A DNA stretch of 64,000 bases from Oscillospiraceae bacterium (GTDB lineage Bacteria; Bacillota; Clostridia; Oscillospirales; Acutalibacteraceae): the NCBI GenBank assembly GCA_015065605.1, contig SVPZ01000003.1:1-64000 (forward strand), given 5' to 3'. The notes below the pieces were generated by a model. The model worked only from the letters and a program-made list of their open reading frames with translations. It was not told the origin of the DNA and ran no database searches. Below are positions 8,198 to 17,517 of the stretch, in pieces. How positions within the stretch are numbered: position 1 is the stretch's first letter; each line of letters begins with the position of its first letter. The translations under genes were made by a program, and so were the position numbers.

Positions 8198-10452
8198 TAT
8201 TCATTTACCTCCTTTCCGTAAATATAAGAACCTGCAGCAACCTTGCCCATATCAGATTCGTAATCTTTATCACTATAGTTTATATAAACTACAACACCGT
8301 TATCATATACAACCTTACGTACGTCACGATTAATGCAAACGTGGTCAACTATGTGTGCATCAGCAATAGCATTGAAGTAGTCAGCATTAGCGTTTACGAC
8401 TGAAACAATCTCTTCTTTATTATCATCATAAACCAAAGAATTGAAAATCTGGATAGCAGAAGTAAGAAGATCATTATCGTAATTCTTCATAACGGTATAT
8501 TTAAGGTTGGCACCACCCTCAACACAACGGAGAAGTGCTTCGTTATGATTGGTAGTTGTATTGATAGCAACACCATACATTGGAACGTAACCCTTAAATA
8601 CCAACTGATAGAAAGGCACATCATAATCGAAAACAGTGTATTTGTTAGAAGAAACAGGAACGTCTATAATAGCATCCGAATTGATAGCAGCATATTCGTT
8701 AGCCTGATTACCGAGCACTTTAAGACCTGAAGCGCTAATTTTTTTCATAATATCTGCAACATCGTTACCCATATTAGCCTTAGCAATGCTTCTATTATAG
8801 CTGTAGTCCGAATAAGCTCTGGAGGTGATTTTTCTGAAAGAAATTCCCTGCACGTCCATAGACTTGGTGTGTTTTGCCGCTTTATCAGCAAGAATAGGTA
8901 ATTCTTTACGTCCTACCAGATAAGAGTGAGGAGCAGAAGTACTTGTACCAAGTTCGAAAGAATGCCATCTTGTAAAAACGTGACCGGGTCCTTTAGCGGA
9001 ACCTCCATTTGTAATAGTCAAATCAACACCGTCACTGGTAAAGTGCAATAAATCGTAGTCAAAATAAAGATCGATACCAAGTTCTTTACACTTAGCAGAT
9101 AACTGCTTAACTTGTTTTTCATCACCGATGGTTTTAGCTATTTCCAGATTGCCGGCAGGTTTTCCTGCATCTACACCGGAAGAACCAAAACCATAAAGGT
9201 CAGCGATCATAGGAACTTTTAACTGACCGTTAAGATCTGTAAGAATTGACTCAGCGTCTTTTACGGTAGTAGTAGCAAAAACTTCCTTCTTAGGCATACC
9301 AAGGAAAGAAGTATTAAGCATTGTACCGCCAACAAGTGAAATACTTGCGCTAGCCTTTTCTTCCTTATCAACCAATCCTTTTTCATCTAACAAATACTTG
9401 CGGTATCTGTTAGCCATACCTACGTAGTTCGCTTCTTCACCGTCTAACGGATAGAAGTTTACAGACATAGGAGTGTAAGCAAACTGCTCAGAATACTGAA
9501 GACCGTTAGCAACCTTACTGGCAAAGTTGGTACCTCTGATTTTAAAGGTTGCATATACACCTGAATAGCCAATAGTTGCATTACCGATATCTGCATTAAT
9601 AATAGCATTATCAGCACCCTCAGAAATTACAGCGAGCACACCTTCGTCGCCGTTTTTACTACCATATACAGGGAGTCTTACTGTTTCGGAAGCAGTCCAA
9701 GAAACTCTCATATAATCGCCTTCGAGTGCATCATTGCCAAACACTTCATTGGAAAGGTAGGTACTGATTTCGCTGCTGTTATTTGCATTAATAATAGCGC
9801 CCGAACCGGAAGGATAGAAAAGATATGCATCATCGTCAATGTTAGGAATTGAACAGAAGAACGGAGCAATTGAAACCTTACTTATGGTGTTATCCTCAGT
9901 TTCGGTTATTTCCTCAGGAACAACGGTCATTTTAACGCCATCATCAAGAAGAGTATAGATAACGGGTACCGAAATACCTGCTTTGTCGAAATAATAAATA
10001 AGCTTAAAGCCTTTTCCGTCAGCAGTTTTTTCAATAGAATATGTTTTGGATTTCAAAGACTGAACGTAACCGTTAGCTGTCTTAGTAACAGAGTTATTGA
10101 GTTTATCAACATATTCAATAATAATATTGCCCTCTAATTTAGGGTGATTATTAATTGGGAATCCGTTATCATCGGTTCTGGGTTCCAAAAGGTTTGAAGG
10201 AGTTGCAGAACTAATTCTACCGGTTTCTTTATTAACCAACAAAATTCTGTATTTTTCAGAATCCCAACGAAGTTCGTATTTAGAAGTATCGTTAGTAATT
10301 ACGAAGGAATCCGAAGGATTGTTCTTGTGGTTTTCATCAAATGCAATAGGATCAACGAGTTCGTCTTTATTCTTCTTAGAACAAGCAGAAAGAGAGAGAA
10401 CCATTATTAAACAAAGAACAATTATTAAACTTTTCTTTAAAAAACTTTTCAT
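8197..10452 (-). CDS. DUF5696-type lipoprotein, glycoside-hydrolase-like
   Basis: A 751-residue secreted lipoprotein. A basic, hydrophobic signal is followed by the lipobox L-S-A-C at residues 21-24, so it should be anchored outside the membrane. The N-terminal half reads as beta-rich, like the sandwich that precedes many glycosidase barrels. The second half has alternating strand/helix segments with acidic clusters (for example Y-F-D-Y-D-L), which suggest a TIM barrel. I recognise the overall pattern as DUF5696, a family found next to sugar ABC transporters; enzymatic activity is inference. It lies between the Yip1-type gene (15 bases) and a permease (1-base overlap), so it may trim or bind the imported glycan. 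Confidence 0.72.
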   Translation of the reverse strand: MKSFLKKSLIIVLCLIMVLSLSACSKKNKDELVDPIAFDENHKNNPSDSFVITNDTSKYELRWDSEKYRILLVNKETGRISSATPSNLLEPRTDDNGFPINNHPKLEGNIIIEYVDKLNNSVTKTANGYVQSLKSKTYSIEKTADGKGFKLIYYFDKAGISVPVIYTLLDDGVKMTVVPEEITETEDNTISKVSIAPFFCSIPNIDDDAYLFYPSGSGAIINANNSSEISTYLSNEVFGNDALEGDYMRVSWTASETVRLPVYGSKNGDEGVLAVISEGADNAIINADIGNATIGYSGVYATFKIRGTNFASKVANGLQYSEQFAYTPMSVNFYPLDGEEANYVGMANRYRKYLLDEKGLVDKEEKASASISLVGGTMLNTSFLGMPKKEVFATTTVKDAESILTDLNGQLKVPMIADLYGFGSSGVDAGKPAGNLEIAKTIGDEKQVKQLSAKCKELGIDLYFDYDLLHFTSDGVDLTITNGGSAKGPGHVFTRWHSFELGTSTSAPHSYLVGRKELPILADKAAKHTKSMDVQGISFRKITSRAYSDYSYNRSIAKANMGNDVADIMKKISASGLKVLGNQANEYAAINSDAIIDVPVSSNKYTVFDYDVPFYQLVFKGYVPMYGVAINTTTNHNEALLRCVEGGANLKYTVMKNYDNDLLTSAIQIFNSLVYDDNKEEIVSVVNANADYFNAIADAHIVDHVCINRDVRKVVYDNGVVVYINYSDKDYESDMGKVAAGSYIYGKEVNE

Positions 10453-10467
10453 TTAAGTTCTCCCCTT

Positions 10468-12600
10468 TCATCGATACATAAATTCACGATAAACAGTGCC
10501 TAGGAATAAGATCAACTGCTGAACGAGAATTACAATAACAATCGCCAAGAATATTACAATAAGTATTCCGAGAACTGACATTATAGTAGTTCCGACAAAC
10601 TTACCGAACGTATAATCGTGAATAATCATTGTACCCATAATTAACATAAATGCAGTGAGCAATGTCATTACAGTAACAAAGATTTCAAGGAAAGCGGCTT
10701 CACTTTCCAAAATTGCATTAGATGCAATTATATAAACAATATTAGAAATAATTAAAGGAACAATACTATAAGAAGCAACGATAAAGATTTCACGAAGTTT
10801 ACCCTTACCATCCTGCAAAGTACAGATAGCCCAGTTACAAATTGTCCACAGAACAACAAGACCAAGCGACTGTAAAAGAACAAGCAAAGAGTTAAAGCTT
10901 GTATTAGAAGGAGATTTAAAGAGGAAACCACTTGCCGTTTCTTTAAGAGTTGCGGTTACGTAGTAAATCGCAATAAGAATAAGACCGATAAGAACAGAGC
11001 CACGTTTCTTTTCTTTTATTTCAGTAAATACTTCACCGGGATGTAAAACAGAACGAGAAAGCAACTGAAGGTCACGGTTTTTGATAATTACAAGATTTTT
11101 CTTTTTCTTAAAGTACATATAAACTGCAATTGCGACAACCACTACCAAAATAATAGCTGCAAAAAGATAAATCTTTTCTTCAATAATATCACGACGAACA
11201 AATTCAAACGCAAGAGAATAAGTATGATAGTCATAACCTATCTGAGCATACTTCATTGCATTATCATAATCGCCCTCAGCGTAATACGTTCTTGCAAGAC
11301 CGGAATATGCAACCTGGCAGTTACGGTCATTTTTTATTACTTCAAGCCATAAAGGACGAGCAGCTTCATAATCACCGTTACGAGTGAGAACGCTTGCATC
11401 AAAAAGAGTTTTACCATGGTTATTCAACTTGAATACAGTGAAACATTTTTTAACGCTGTCAAGAACAATAATATCGCTGTTAGAATTCACTTCGATAGCA
11501 GATGCCATCATAAAGGTACCGTCTTGGTCACCTGCATTAGCAGAACCACCGGCAAATGTGTTAAGCATTTTACTATCGTCATCAAAAACGGAAATATAAC
11601 CGGAACTACTATCATATGTAAATATAAAGTTGTCGGAGTTAACAGCTAAGCCTGCAACGTCAGGATAACGATAATCGTTACGCAAAGGAATACTCTTTCT
11701 CAAACCAAAAGTAACGCCTTCAGCCTTAAGAATATCAATACCACCTGGGCTTAATCTCTTAACCTGACCCTTTTCAATGTTCTTTTCAGTACGACCGGTA
11801 GCAGTATAAACGAAATCTTGTTCATCTACGTAAAGGTCAGTAAACTGGAAAGGAAGTTTACGAATTTGCTGAGCATATATTTCGTCAGTCATAGTTAATC
11901 TGTTCCACAAACTAACTATACCGCTAAGCAAAGTCGTTTTTACGGTATTAGCACCAAAGAAACCGAGGAATTCGCCCGAAGGAGAGTAAAGAATAGCTCC
12001 GTAGAAAGAACCGTCGCTCAATACATAAATGTAGTCACTGGAGTCAACAGTAATTTTTTCGGGTTTGTAATCAAAGTCATCGGGAATAAGATTGGATTTT
12101 GGAAGTAAAAGAGGTTCTCCCTGTAATTTACCGTCATAATCACTAATAAGAACACGTTTGTGATCGGTATCACATATATAGATAATACCCTTTGCAGAAA
12201 CGTATATACCTTGCGCACCCGCATAATCATATTCGGTACCATCATTAGCAACTAATTTTCCGATAGTCTTAACGAAATTATAATCCTTATCAAAAACGTG
12301 CACTGCAGAAGATACACTATCAAGAATATAAACGTTATCATTCTTATCAACTGCTACGTCAGTATAAGAAGCAATATTTACGCCTTCAAAGTCTTCATTA
12401 AAGAAAACATCATAATAGTCAAACATACCGGTTGCTCTAACGGCGTAAGTTGAAGCTACGTTAGCACCATCCCAATATGTAAAGGTGTCGTAAGGTACGT
12501 CACCTGTTTCCTTGATAAAACCTGTAGCGCTTGCAGGAATGCTAAGCACTATACAGAGAGCAAGGAGAACTGAAATAAAACGAACAAATCTGTTTTTCAT
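10468..12600 (-). CDS. NHL-repeat / TPR / Yip1-domain membrane protein
   Basis: A 710-residue protein with an unusual build. A signal peptide covers residues 1-25. A region of NHL-like beta-propeller repeats follows (about 45-395, with repeated D-x-x-x-N-V-Y-I-L-D and I-Y-I-C-D-T strands), then one or two TPR-like helices (about 400-465). A membrane span near 480-500 is followed by a basic stretch and a Yip1-type block of about five spans to the C-terminus. The propeller should face outside. It lies between the two permease pairs, 15 bases from DUF5696 and 11 from the upstream permease. A sensing or assembly role is plausible but unproven. The domain calls are from visible repeats, not a search. 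Confidence 0.75.
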   Translation of the reverse strand: MKNRFVRFISVLLALCIVLSIPASATGFIKETGDVPYDTFTYWDGANVASTYAVRATGMFDYYDVFFNEDFEGVNIASYTDVAVDKNDNVYILDSVSSAVHVFDKDYNFVKTIGKLVANDGTEYDYAGAQGIYVSAKGIIYICDTDHKRVLISDYDGKLQGEPLLLPKSNLIPDDFDYKPEKITVDSSDYIYVLSDGSFYGAILYSPSGEFLGFFGANTVKTTLLSGIVSLWNRLTMTDEIYAQQIRKLPFQFTDLYVDEQDFVYTATGRTEKNIEKGQVKRLSPGGIDILKAEGVTFGLRKSIPLRNDYRYPDVAGLAVNSDNFIFTYDSSSGYISVFDDDSKMLNTFAGGSANAGDQDGTFMMASAIEVNSNSDIIVLDSVKKCFTVFKLNNHGKTLFDASVLTRNGDYEAARPLWLEVIKNDRNCQVAYSGLARTYYAEGDYDNAMKYAQIGYDYHTYSLAFEFVRRDIIEEKIYLFAAIILVVVVAIAVYMYFKKKKNLVIIKNRDLQLLSRSVLHPGEVFTEIKEKKRGSVLIGLILIAIYYVTATLKETASGFLFKSPSNTSFNSLLVLLQSLGLVVLWTICNWAICTLQDGKGKLREIFIVASYSIVPLIISNIVYIIASNAILESEAAFLEIFVTVMTLLTAFMLIMGTMIIHDYTFGKFVGTTIMSVLGILIVIFLAIVIVILVQQLILFLGTVYREFMYR

Positions 12601-12611
12601 AATTATCCTCC

Positions 12612-13526
12612 TTAACCCTTAATACCTGCACTGCTCATAGATTCCTTAATACTACTCTGTGAAATCATATACACAATAATAGGAGGAAGCATCATAATAA
12701 CAGTTACAGCCATCGCACTACCCGAACGAGCGATACCACCGGAGGTAATCTGACCCATTATAGTAGGCAACGTTTTGAGTGTTTCACTAAATACGGTACC
12801 GTCAGGAATGGTAGCCCACGCATCACGGAAACCGAAAAGTGTAAGAGTGAGTAAGCAAGGCTTAACAATAGGTAATACTATCTGCCAGAAAATTCTGAAC
12901 GGCCCTGCACCGTCAATTCGCGCCGCTTCTAGCAGTGCGACGGGCACCGCACCTTCCATATACTGCTTCATAAGGAATACACCCATAGTTGAAGCAATGT
13001 GAGGAAGTATCATAACCCAATAAGTATCAATCATTCCTGTATAGGAATAGATAAGATAACGAGGAATACCAAGAGTATAACCATTGAACAAAAGCGCAAA
13101 CTGAACAAGAAGGAAGATTACCTTCTTACCCTTGATTTCACTTCTCGCAAGAACAAAAGCCGCCATAGTTGCAACAACAACAAAGAGGAAGGTACAAACA
13201 ACAGAAACGAAAAGACTGTTAAATATGTATCTTGAAAGCGGAACGCGAAGATTAGAAAGAAGTCCCGGAAGAGCGAGATAGTTTTCAGCGGTAGGACGAG
13301 AAACTAAAAATCTCGGAGGGAAAATCAAGAGTTCATCAAGAGGTTTAAAGGAAGTAGCAATACAGTAAATCAAAGGAAGAACAGAGAAAGCACCGAACGC
13401 TACAAGGAAAAGTATGTAGAAAAAGTTACCAACCTTAGAACGTGTATAACGCTTAGCTTGATTCTTCTTCGTAACTTTCATAAAAACTCGTTTACCTGCC
13501 GAGTTATATTCTTTAGCACGAAACAT
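12612..13526 (-). CDS. Carbohydrate ABC transporter permease (MalG type)
   Basis: This 304-residue inner-membrane permease of the first pair has about six spans and the EAA loop L-L-E-A-A-R-I-D-G-A-G at residues 198-208, close to the family consensus. The basic N-terminal tail (about 30 residues) is cytosolic. The ATG at 13526 follows AGGAGG; an internal Met at residue 16 is a weaker alternative. It is separated by 16 bases from the MalF-type partner upstream. It is distinct from the second MalG-type permease at 6278, so the operon codes for two separate membrane pairs. Confidence 0.9.
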   Translation of the reverse strand: MFRAKEYNSAGKRVFMKVTKKNQAKRYTRSKVGNFFYILFLVAFGAFSVLPLIYCIATSFKPLDELLIFPPRFLVSRPTAENYLALPGLLSNLRVPLSRYIFNSLFVSVVCTFLFVVVATMAAFVLARSEIKGKKVIFLLVQFALLFNGYTLGIPRYLIYSYTGMIDTYWVMILPHIASTMGVFLMKQYMEGAVPVALLEAARIDGAGPFRIFWQIVLPIVKPCLLTLTLFGFRDAWATIPDGTVFSETLKTLPTIMGQITSGGIARSGSAMAVTVIMMLPPIIVYMISQSSIKESMSSAGIKG

Positions 13527-13542
13527 TCAATTTCCTCCTTTC

Positions 13543-14457
13543 TTAATCATTACCGAGGCTATTAATAGCCTTCTTAATAAGCGATCTGGACAACGCCATC
13601 ATAATAAACAGAATTACAGACATTGCAGACGCATAACCCATTTCATAACGTGTACCACCAACGTCGGATAGGTACGAAACAATTGTATCTACACAATAGT
13701 TAACAGAAGGATAACCTGCCATTTGAACAGCAATAGCACTTACCGAGAACGCACCTGCGATCTGCATAACGGCACTAAAGAGAAGCATATGCTGCATTGC
13801 AGGAAGAGTTATGTACCAAAGTTCCTGCCAACGACTTCTGATACCATCAATAGCACCTGCTTCGTAAAGTTCACCGTTAACGTTCTGAAGACCGGAAATG
13901 TTAGAGAGGAATGAAACACCCATACTCTGCCACAGCTGAACAACGATTATGATCGGCATAAGATACTGTTCGTTAGAAAGCCAATAAATAGGTTCTTGTA
14001 TAAAGCCCATTGAAAGCAACGCACTGTTTATGTAACCGTAACTATCACTACTGAAAGCTACCTGCCAGATAAAGTATGCATTACCTACAAGTGAAGGACA
14101 ATAGAACATGAAGGAAAGCAAGGTTCTGATAAATGGAGAAAATTCATTGATGAACCACGCAAGAACGAAGGATAAAAGGAATCCTAAAGGTCCGGTAATA
14201 ACTGCAAACACTAAAGTATTCTTTACGGTTGTCATAAAGATTTCATCATTTATGAGCAAACGTACGTAGTTATCAAGACCGTTAAACTGTAAAGTCTTGA
14301 TCATATCGAAGTTAAAGAAACTTAAAACCAATGATGCAAGAATAGGTAAAACAGTAAACAAAATAAACATCAAAAGGAAAGGAGCTATAAGCACGTAATA
14401 AGGCATACTTTCCTTAAAACTCATTTGTTTACTTTCAATTTTCTTAACTTTTGCCAT
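13543..14457 (-). CDS. Sugar ABC transporter permease (MalF/UgpA type)
   Basis: A 304-residue membrane protein and partner of the permease at 12612. The spans begin at about residues 20-48, and others lie near 80-105, 112-132, 165-185 and in the last third. The EAA-like loop E-L-Y-E-A-G-A-I-D-G is at residues 196-205, a normal form for this subunit. It follows the large solute-binding protein by 20 bases and starts after a GGAGTGGAG ribosome binding region. The order solute-binding protein, MalF-type, MalG-type is the classic importer layout, so these three genes likely form the core transporter. Confidence 0.9.
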   Translation of the reverse strand: MAKVKKIESKQMSFKESMPYYVLIAPFLLMFILFTVLPILASLVLSFFNFDMIKTLQFNGLDNYVRLLINDEIFMTTVKNTLVFAVITGPLGFLLSFVLAWFINEFSPFIRTLLSFMFYCPSLVGNAYFIWQVAFSSDSYGYINSALLSMGFIQEPIYWLSNEQYLMPIIIVVQLWQSMGVSFLSNISGLQNVNGELYEAGAIDGIRSRWQELWYITLPAMQHMLLFSAVMQIAGAFSVSAIAVQMAGYPSVNYCVDTIVSYLSDVGGTRYEMGYASAMSVILFIMMALSRSLIKKAINSLGND

Positions 14458-14477
14458 AATTATGCTCCACTCCTTTC

Positions 14478-17453
14478 TCAGCTATATTCCGCGATTTTAC
14501 GCTCAATTTCATTATTTGCCTCAAGATTCCATCTTGTAAGAGCATCCTTAGGAGTACTCTCGTTATTAATAACGTTCCAGTACGCCTGGTCAACGGAACG
14601 GGAAACGTAGTAACTACCTGGAACTTCAGGTACTTCTACAATCCAATTACGCTGTTCAAGAAGAATTTCGAGGTCACCGCGTTCCCAAGCCATCATTTCG
14701 AAAGCTTCGAGGTTAGCGGTAGTAACACGGGAAATGGTACCGATAATAGATTCAACGTTGGTGTTATATCTTGACTGAGTATCAGCAGAAGTCCACCACT
14801 TAATAAATGTCCATGCTTCTACGGGATTTTCGGTTGTTTCAAGAATTGAGCAACCTGTACCAGAACCGGAAATAGTACGATTGATAGTACCGTCTTCGGA
14901 TTCAATACCGGGGATAAGAGCAATACTCCAACGACCTGTAATTTCAGGAGCAGCTTCAGCGAACGTAGTGTACTGAGTATATGCCATAATACCGATAGGA
15001 ATAGTACCTACTCTAAAACGGTTATAGAAACTTGCTTCAGTAGGAATCTTATACTTAGTATACATATCGGTCCAATAACTGAATGCTTTAAGAGCTGTGG
15101 GAGAATCAAGCATACAACGGTTTCTTTCGGCATTGTACAGATTTCCATCTTCACCGTTCTGCATAAGCACGGAACAGAAAAGATTAAGTCCACCAACACC
15201 GGTATTAACAGTAGCAGCATTAGAAATCTTAGTATAAGGTAAGTAAGAGTTCATGTTGTTACGCTGAAGAACCGCAGTTACAGCAAGGAACTCATCCCAA
15301 GTCTGAGGAACGCTAAGTCCTAGCTGTTCAAATATATCGTGACGATAGAACATAATATAGAAAGACTGCTGATCGGGTAAAGCATAAAGACCGCCATTAT
15401 ATTCATAAGGAATACCTGCGCTATCACCAAATCTATCCATAACCTCTTCGAAGGTTTCATACTCTTCTGTATCTTCATGATTCTTATCAAGTTCTTTGAA
15501 TTCATTCAAATCAATAAGCGCACCACGAAGCGCAAGGTTTACAGGAGTAGAACGTGCCATATGTAATGAAAGGTCAGGCGCGTTACCGGAAAGCATACCT
15601 TTAATAATATCAGCGTTAACAAGTTCAAGATTAACACTTACGGGATAGCCTAATTCTTTTTCTGCATAAGGTACGAAAGACTCATTTATAAGGTTATTAA
15701 GAACCTGAGCCTGGTCACGACCCCAGTTAACCCAAATTTTAATTGTTTTGCTTCCCTCTTTGGTAACGGAAACACGGCTGTAAGCTTCATCAAACGAAGC
15801 AAAGAAACGTTTTGTACCAAAAGCAAGATTCTTGAAGAAGCCCGATTCTTTAATAACAAATTCAGAACCTGAGGTCACAAACTGAATTCTGTCAACACAC
15901 AGAGGCATTCTCTGCATTTCATACAACCATGAACTAAGAGTGGTGTACTGATTGTAGAAATCTCCGATATAAAGATGAGACTGATATTTATCTTCACGCA
16001 TTGAGTCGAGAACACGAGCCATATTGTTGATAGCAGCGATATAGCTACTTCCGCTCTCACCCGAAAGTGTTTTCATCTCTGAAACGAGCGAACGAAGGTC
16101 ATCAGAGAACTTCTGCAAACGTTCGTTAAACTGAGGAACGGTTCTGAAAAGTTCATAGTCACGGTTTCTGTCAGGTGACTCACTTGTAATCATAACAACT
16201 TCAATATAGAATGAACCGATTTCAGAAGTAATGCTTTTTAATTTATAATATGAGGGGGCAAGATTACCCATAGTGCCTGCAAGAGAAACAGTATGGGTGC
16301 CTTTGGTAAGATAGAAATCATACAGTCCGTTTTCATTGCCGAACTTGAGATTTTGCCATCCGGTATCATAGTCGAACTGCATATTGGTGCACTCTTCAAA
16401 AGGAGTTTCACCATCAATCTTAAAATGACGATAAGAGAAACCGTTAACAACCTGATCCTGTCTGAAGGAAATACCGAGATTGTAAAGACCATCCTCAGGA
16501 ACCTCAATAGTCCAGGTAATTTCTTCGTTAGGTAATGCCCAGTTAGGACCACCAATATAGTTAAGCTGAGAAATGGTGGGGCTTGAAGGTGTTACCAAGT
16601 TAGAAGAGTTATCAGCATAAGGAACAAGAGAACGAGTACTCTTTATGGAAGCTTTTTCGCCTTCTACAATTATAGGAGCTACAGAAACACTCTTATAACC
16701 TTTTGCAGCATATTCTTTCGATACTTCAGCATATGTAGGTACGTCTGACTCAGGAACGGTCAAAGCAACGTTTGCAATAGCTAAAGATTCCGAATCGTTG
16801 TTAACCACAGTAACAGTGTGCTTACCCTTTGTGAATTTGAACTCAATAGGATAAACAGATGCACCGGAAACATCAAACAAAGCTTTCTTAACAAAGCCTT
16901 TATAAGAAGCCTGTTCGGGAGCAAACTGATTTCCGATATCGTCAACACGAAAATCAGCGGCATCTGCCCATATTCTGGGAAGTTCAAAACCTTCGGCGCC
17001 AAAGAAAGGATATTCGCCGTCGATCATAATTCCAAGATCAAGATCACGTTCGGAAGAATCGAGTAATCCGTACTCAAATTCAATGTTATAAATAGCGTCC
17101 TCGGGAATATCAAAGGTATATGTTACATTTCCCTTTGTGCTTTCCCAGATAAGAACGTCGGTTTTACCGAACATCTCCCCTGCCTTCACTTCGCTTCCGG
17201 ATTCGGAAGTATAGTTAATTGCAGGAATTACGATATCTTCTTTAGCTACCGGAGTATCGGCATTGGAATTCTTATACATTACATAATCGAAATCCTCAGC
17301 ATTCAATACAACGGGGTCAGAAGAATCGGGAGCGACTGCAACAGCATCATCTGCGTTGGTTTCAGGAACTGCCATTACGGAAACGGAAGCCACTGATAAC
17401 AACATAACAAATGCTAACAGCCAAGCTAACATACGTAGTGATTTCTTTTTCAT
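14478..17453 (-). CDS. Giant extracellular solute-binding protein with two carbohydrate-binding-like domains
   Basis: At 991 residues this is more than twice the usual 420-550 for a sugar-binding subunit. A signal peptide covers residues 1-28, with no lipobox Cys, so anchoring must be by other means. Two similar beta-sandwich segments follow (about 50-230 and 255-415). Each has a P-E-D-x-x-Y-N strand and a late K-G-x-H-T-V strand, like galactose-binding/CBM6-35 folds. A helical linker (about 430-560) leads to a C-terminal family 1 solute-binding domain with G-N-A-P-D-L-S and P-Q-T-W-D-E-F motifs. It should capture an oligosaccharide for the permeases just downstream. The domain fold assignment is inference from repeats and spacing. 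Confidence 0.82.
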   Translation of the reverse strand: MKKKSLRMLAWLLAFVMLLSVASVSVMAVPETNADDAVAVAPDSSDPVVLNAEDFDYVMYKNSNADTPVAKEDIVIPAINYTSESGSEVKAGEMFGKTDVLIWESTKGNVTYTFDIPEDAIYNIEFEYGLLDSSERDLDLGIMIDGEYPFFGAEGFELPRIWADAADFRVDDIGNQFAPEQASYKGFVKKALFDVSGASVYPIEFKFTKGKHTVTVVNNDSESLAIANVALTVPESDVPTYAEVSKEYAAKGYKSVSVAPIIVEGEKASIKSTRSLVPYADNSSNLVTPSSPTISQLNYIGGPNWALPNEEITWTIEVPEDGLYNLGISFRQDQVVNGFSYRHFKIDGETPFEECTNMQFDYDTGWQNLKFGNENGLYDFYLTKGTHTVSLAGTMGNLAPSYYKLKSITSEIGSFYIEVVMITSESPDRNRDYELFRTVPQFNERLQKFSDDLRSLVSEMKTLSGESGSSYIAAINNMARVLDSMREDKYQSHLYIGDFYNQYTTLSSWLYEMQRMPLCVDRIQFVTSGSEFVIKESGFFKNLAFGTKRFFASFDEAYSRVSVTKEGSKTIKIWVNWGRDQAQVLNNLINESFVPYAEKELGYPVSVNLELVNADIIKGMLSGNAPDLSLHMARSTPVNLALRGALIDLNEFKELDKNHEDTEEYETFEEVMDRFGDSAGIPYEYNGGLYALPDQQSFYIMFYRHDIFEQLGLSVPQTWDEFLAVTAVLQRNNMNSYLPYTKISNAATVNTGVGGLNLFCSVLMQNGEDGNLYNAERNRCMLDSPTALKAFSYWTDMYTKYKIPTEASFYNRFRVGTIPIGIMAYTQYTTFAEAAPEITGRWSIALIPGIESEDGTINRTISGSGTGCSILETTENPVEAWTFIKWWTSADTQSRYNTNVESIIGTISRVTTANLEAFEMMAWERGDLEILLEQRNWIVEVPEVPGSYYVSRSVDQAYWNVINNESTPKDALTRWNLEANNEIERKIAEYS

Positions 17454-17486
17454 TTTGCCACCCTCGTTTTTAGATTTAATATCTTA

Positions 17487-17502
17487 TACAGTAAAAACTG
17501 TA
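17487..17502 (-). promoter_or_regulatory. Short palindrome upstream of the solute-binding gene
   Basis: TACAGT, AAAA, ACTGTA forms a 6-bp stem with an A/T loop between the lipoprotein stop and the solute-binding gene. The inner 14 bases recur exactly upstream of the HU gene (37796-37809). It could be an operator, an mRNA processing site, or chance. Confidence 0.3.
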
Positions 17503-17517
17503 AATATTACTGAATTA

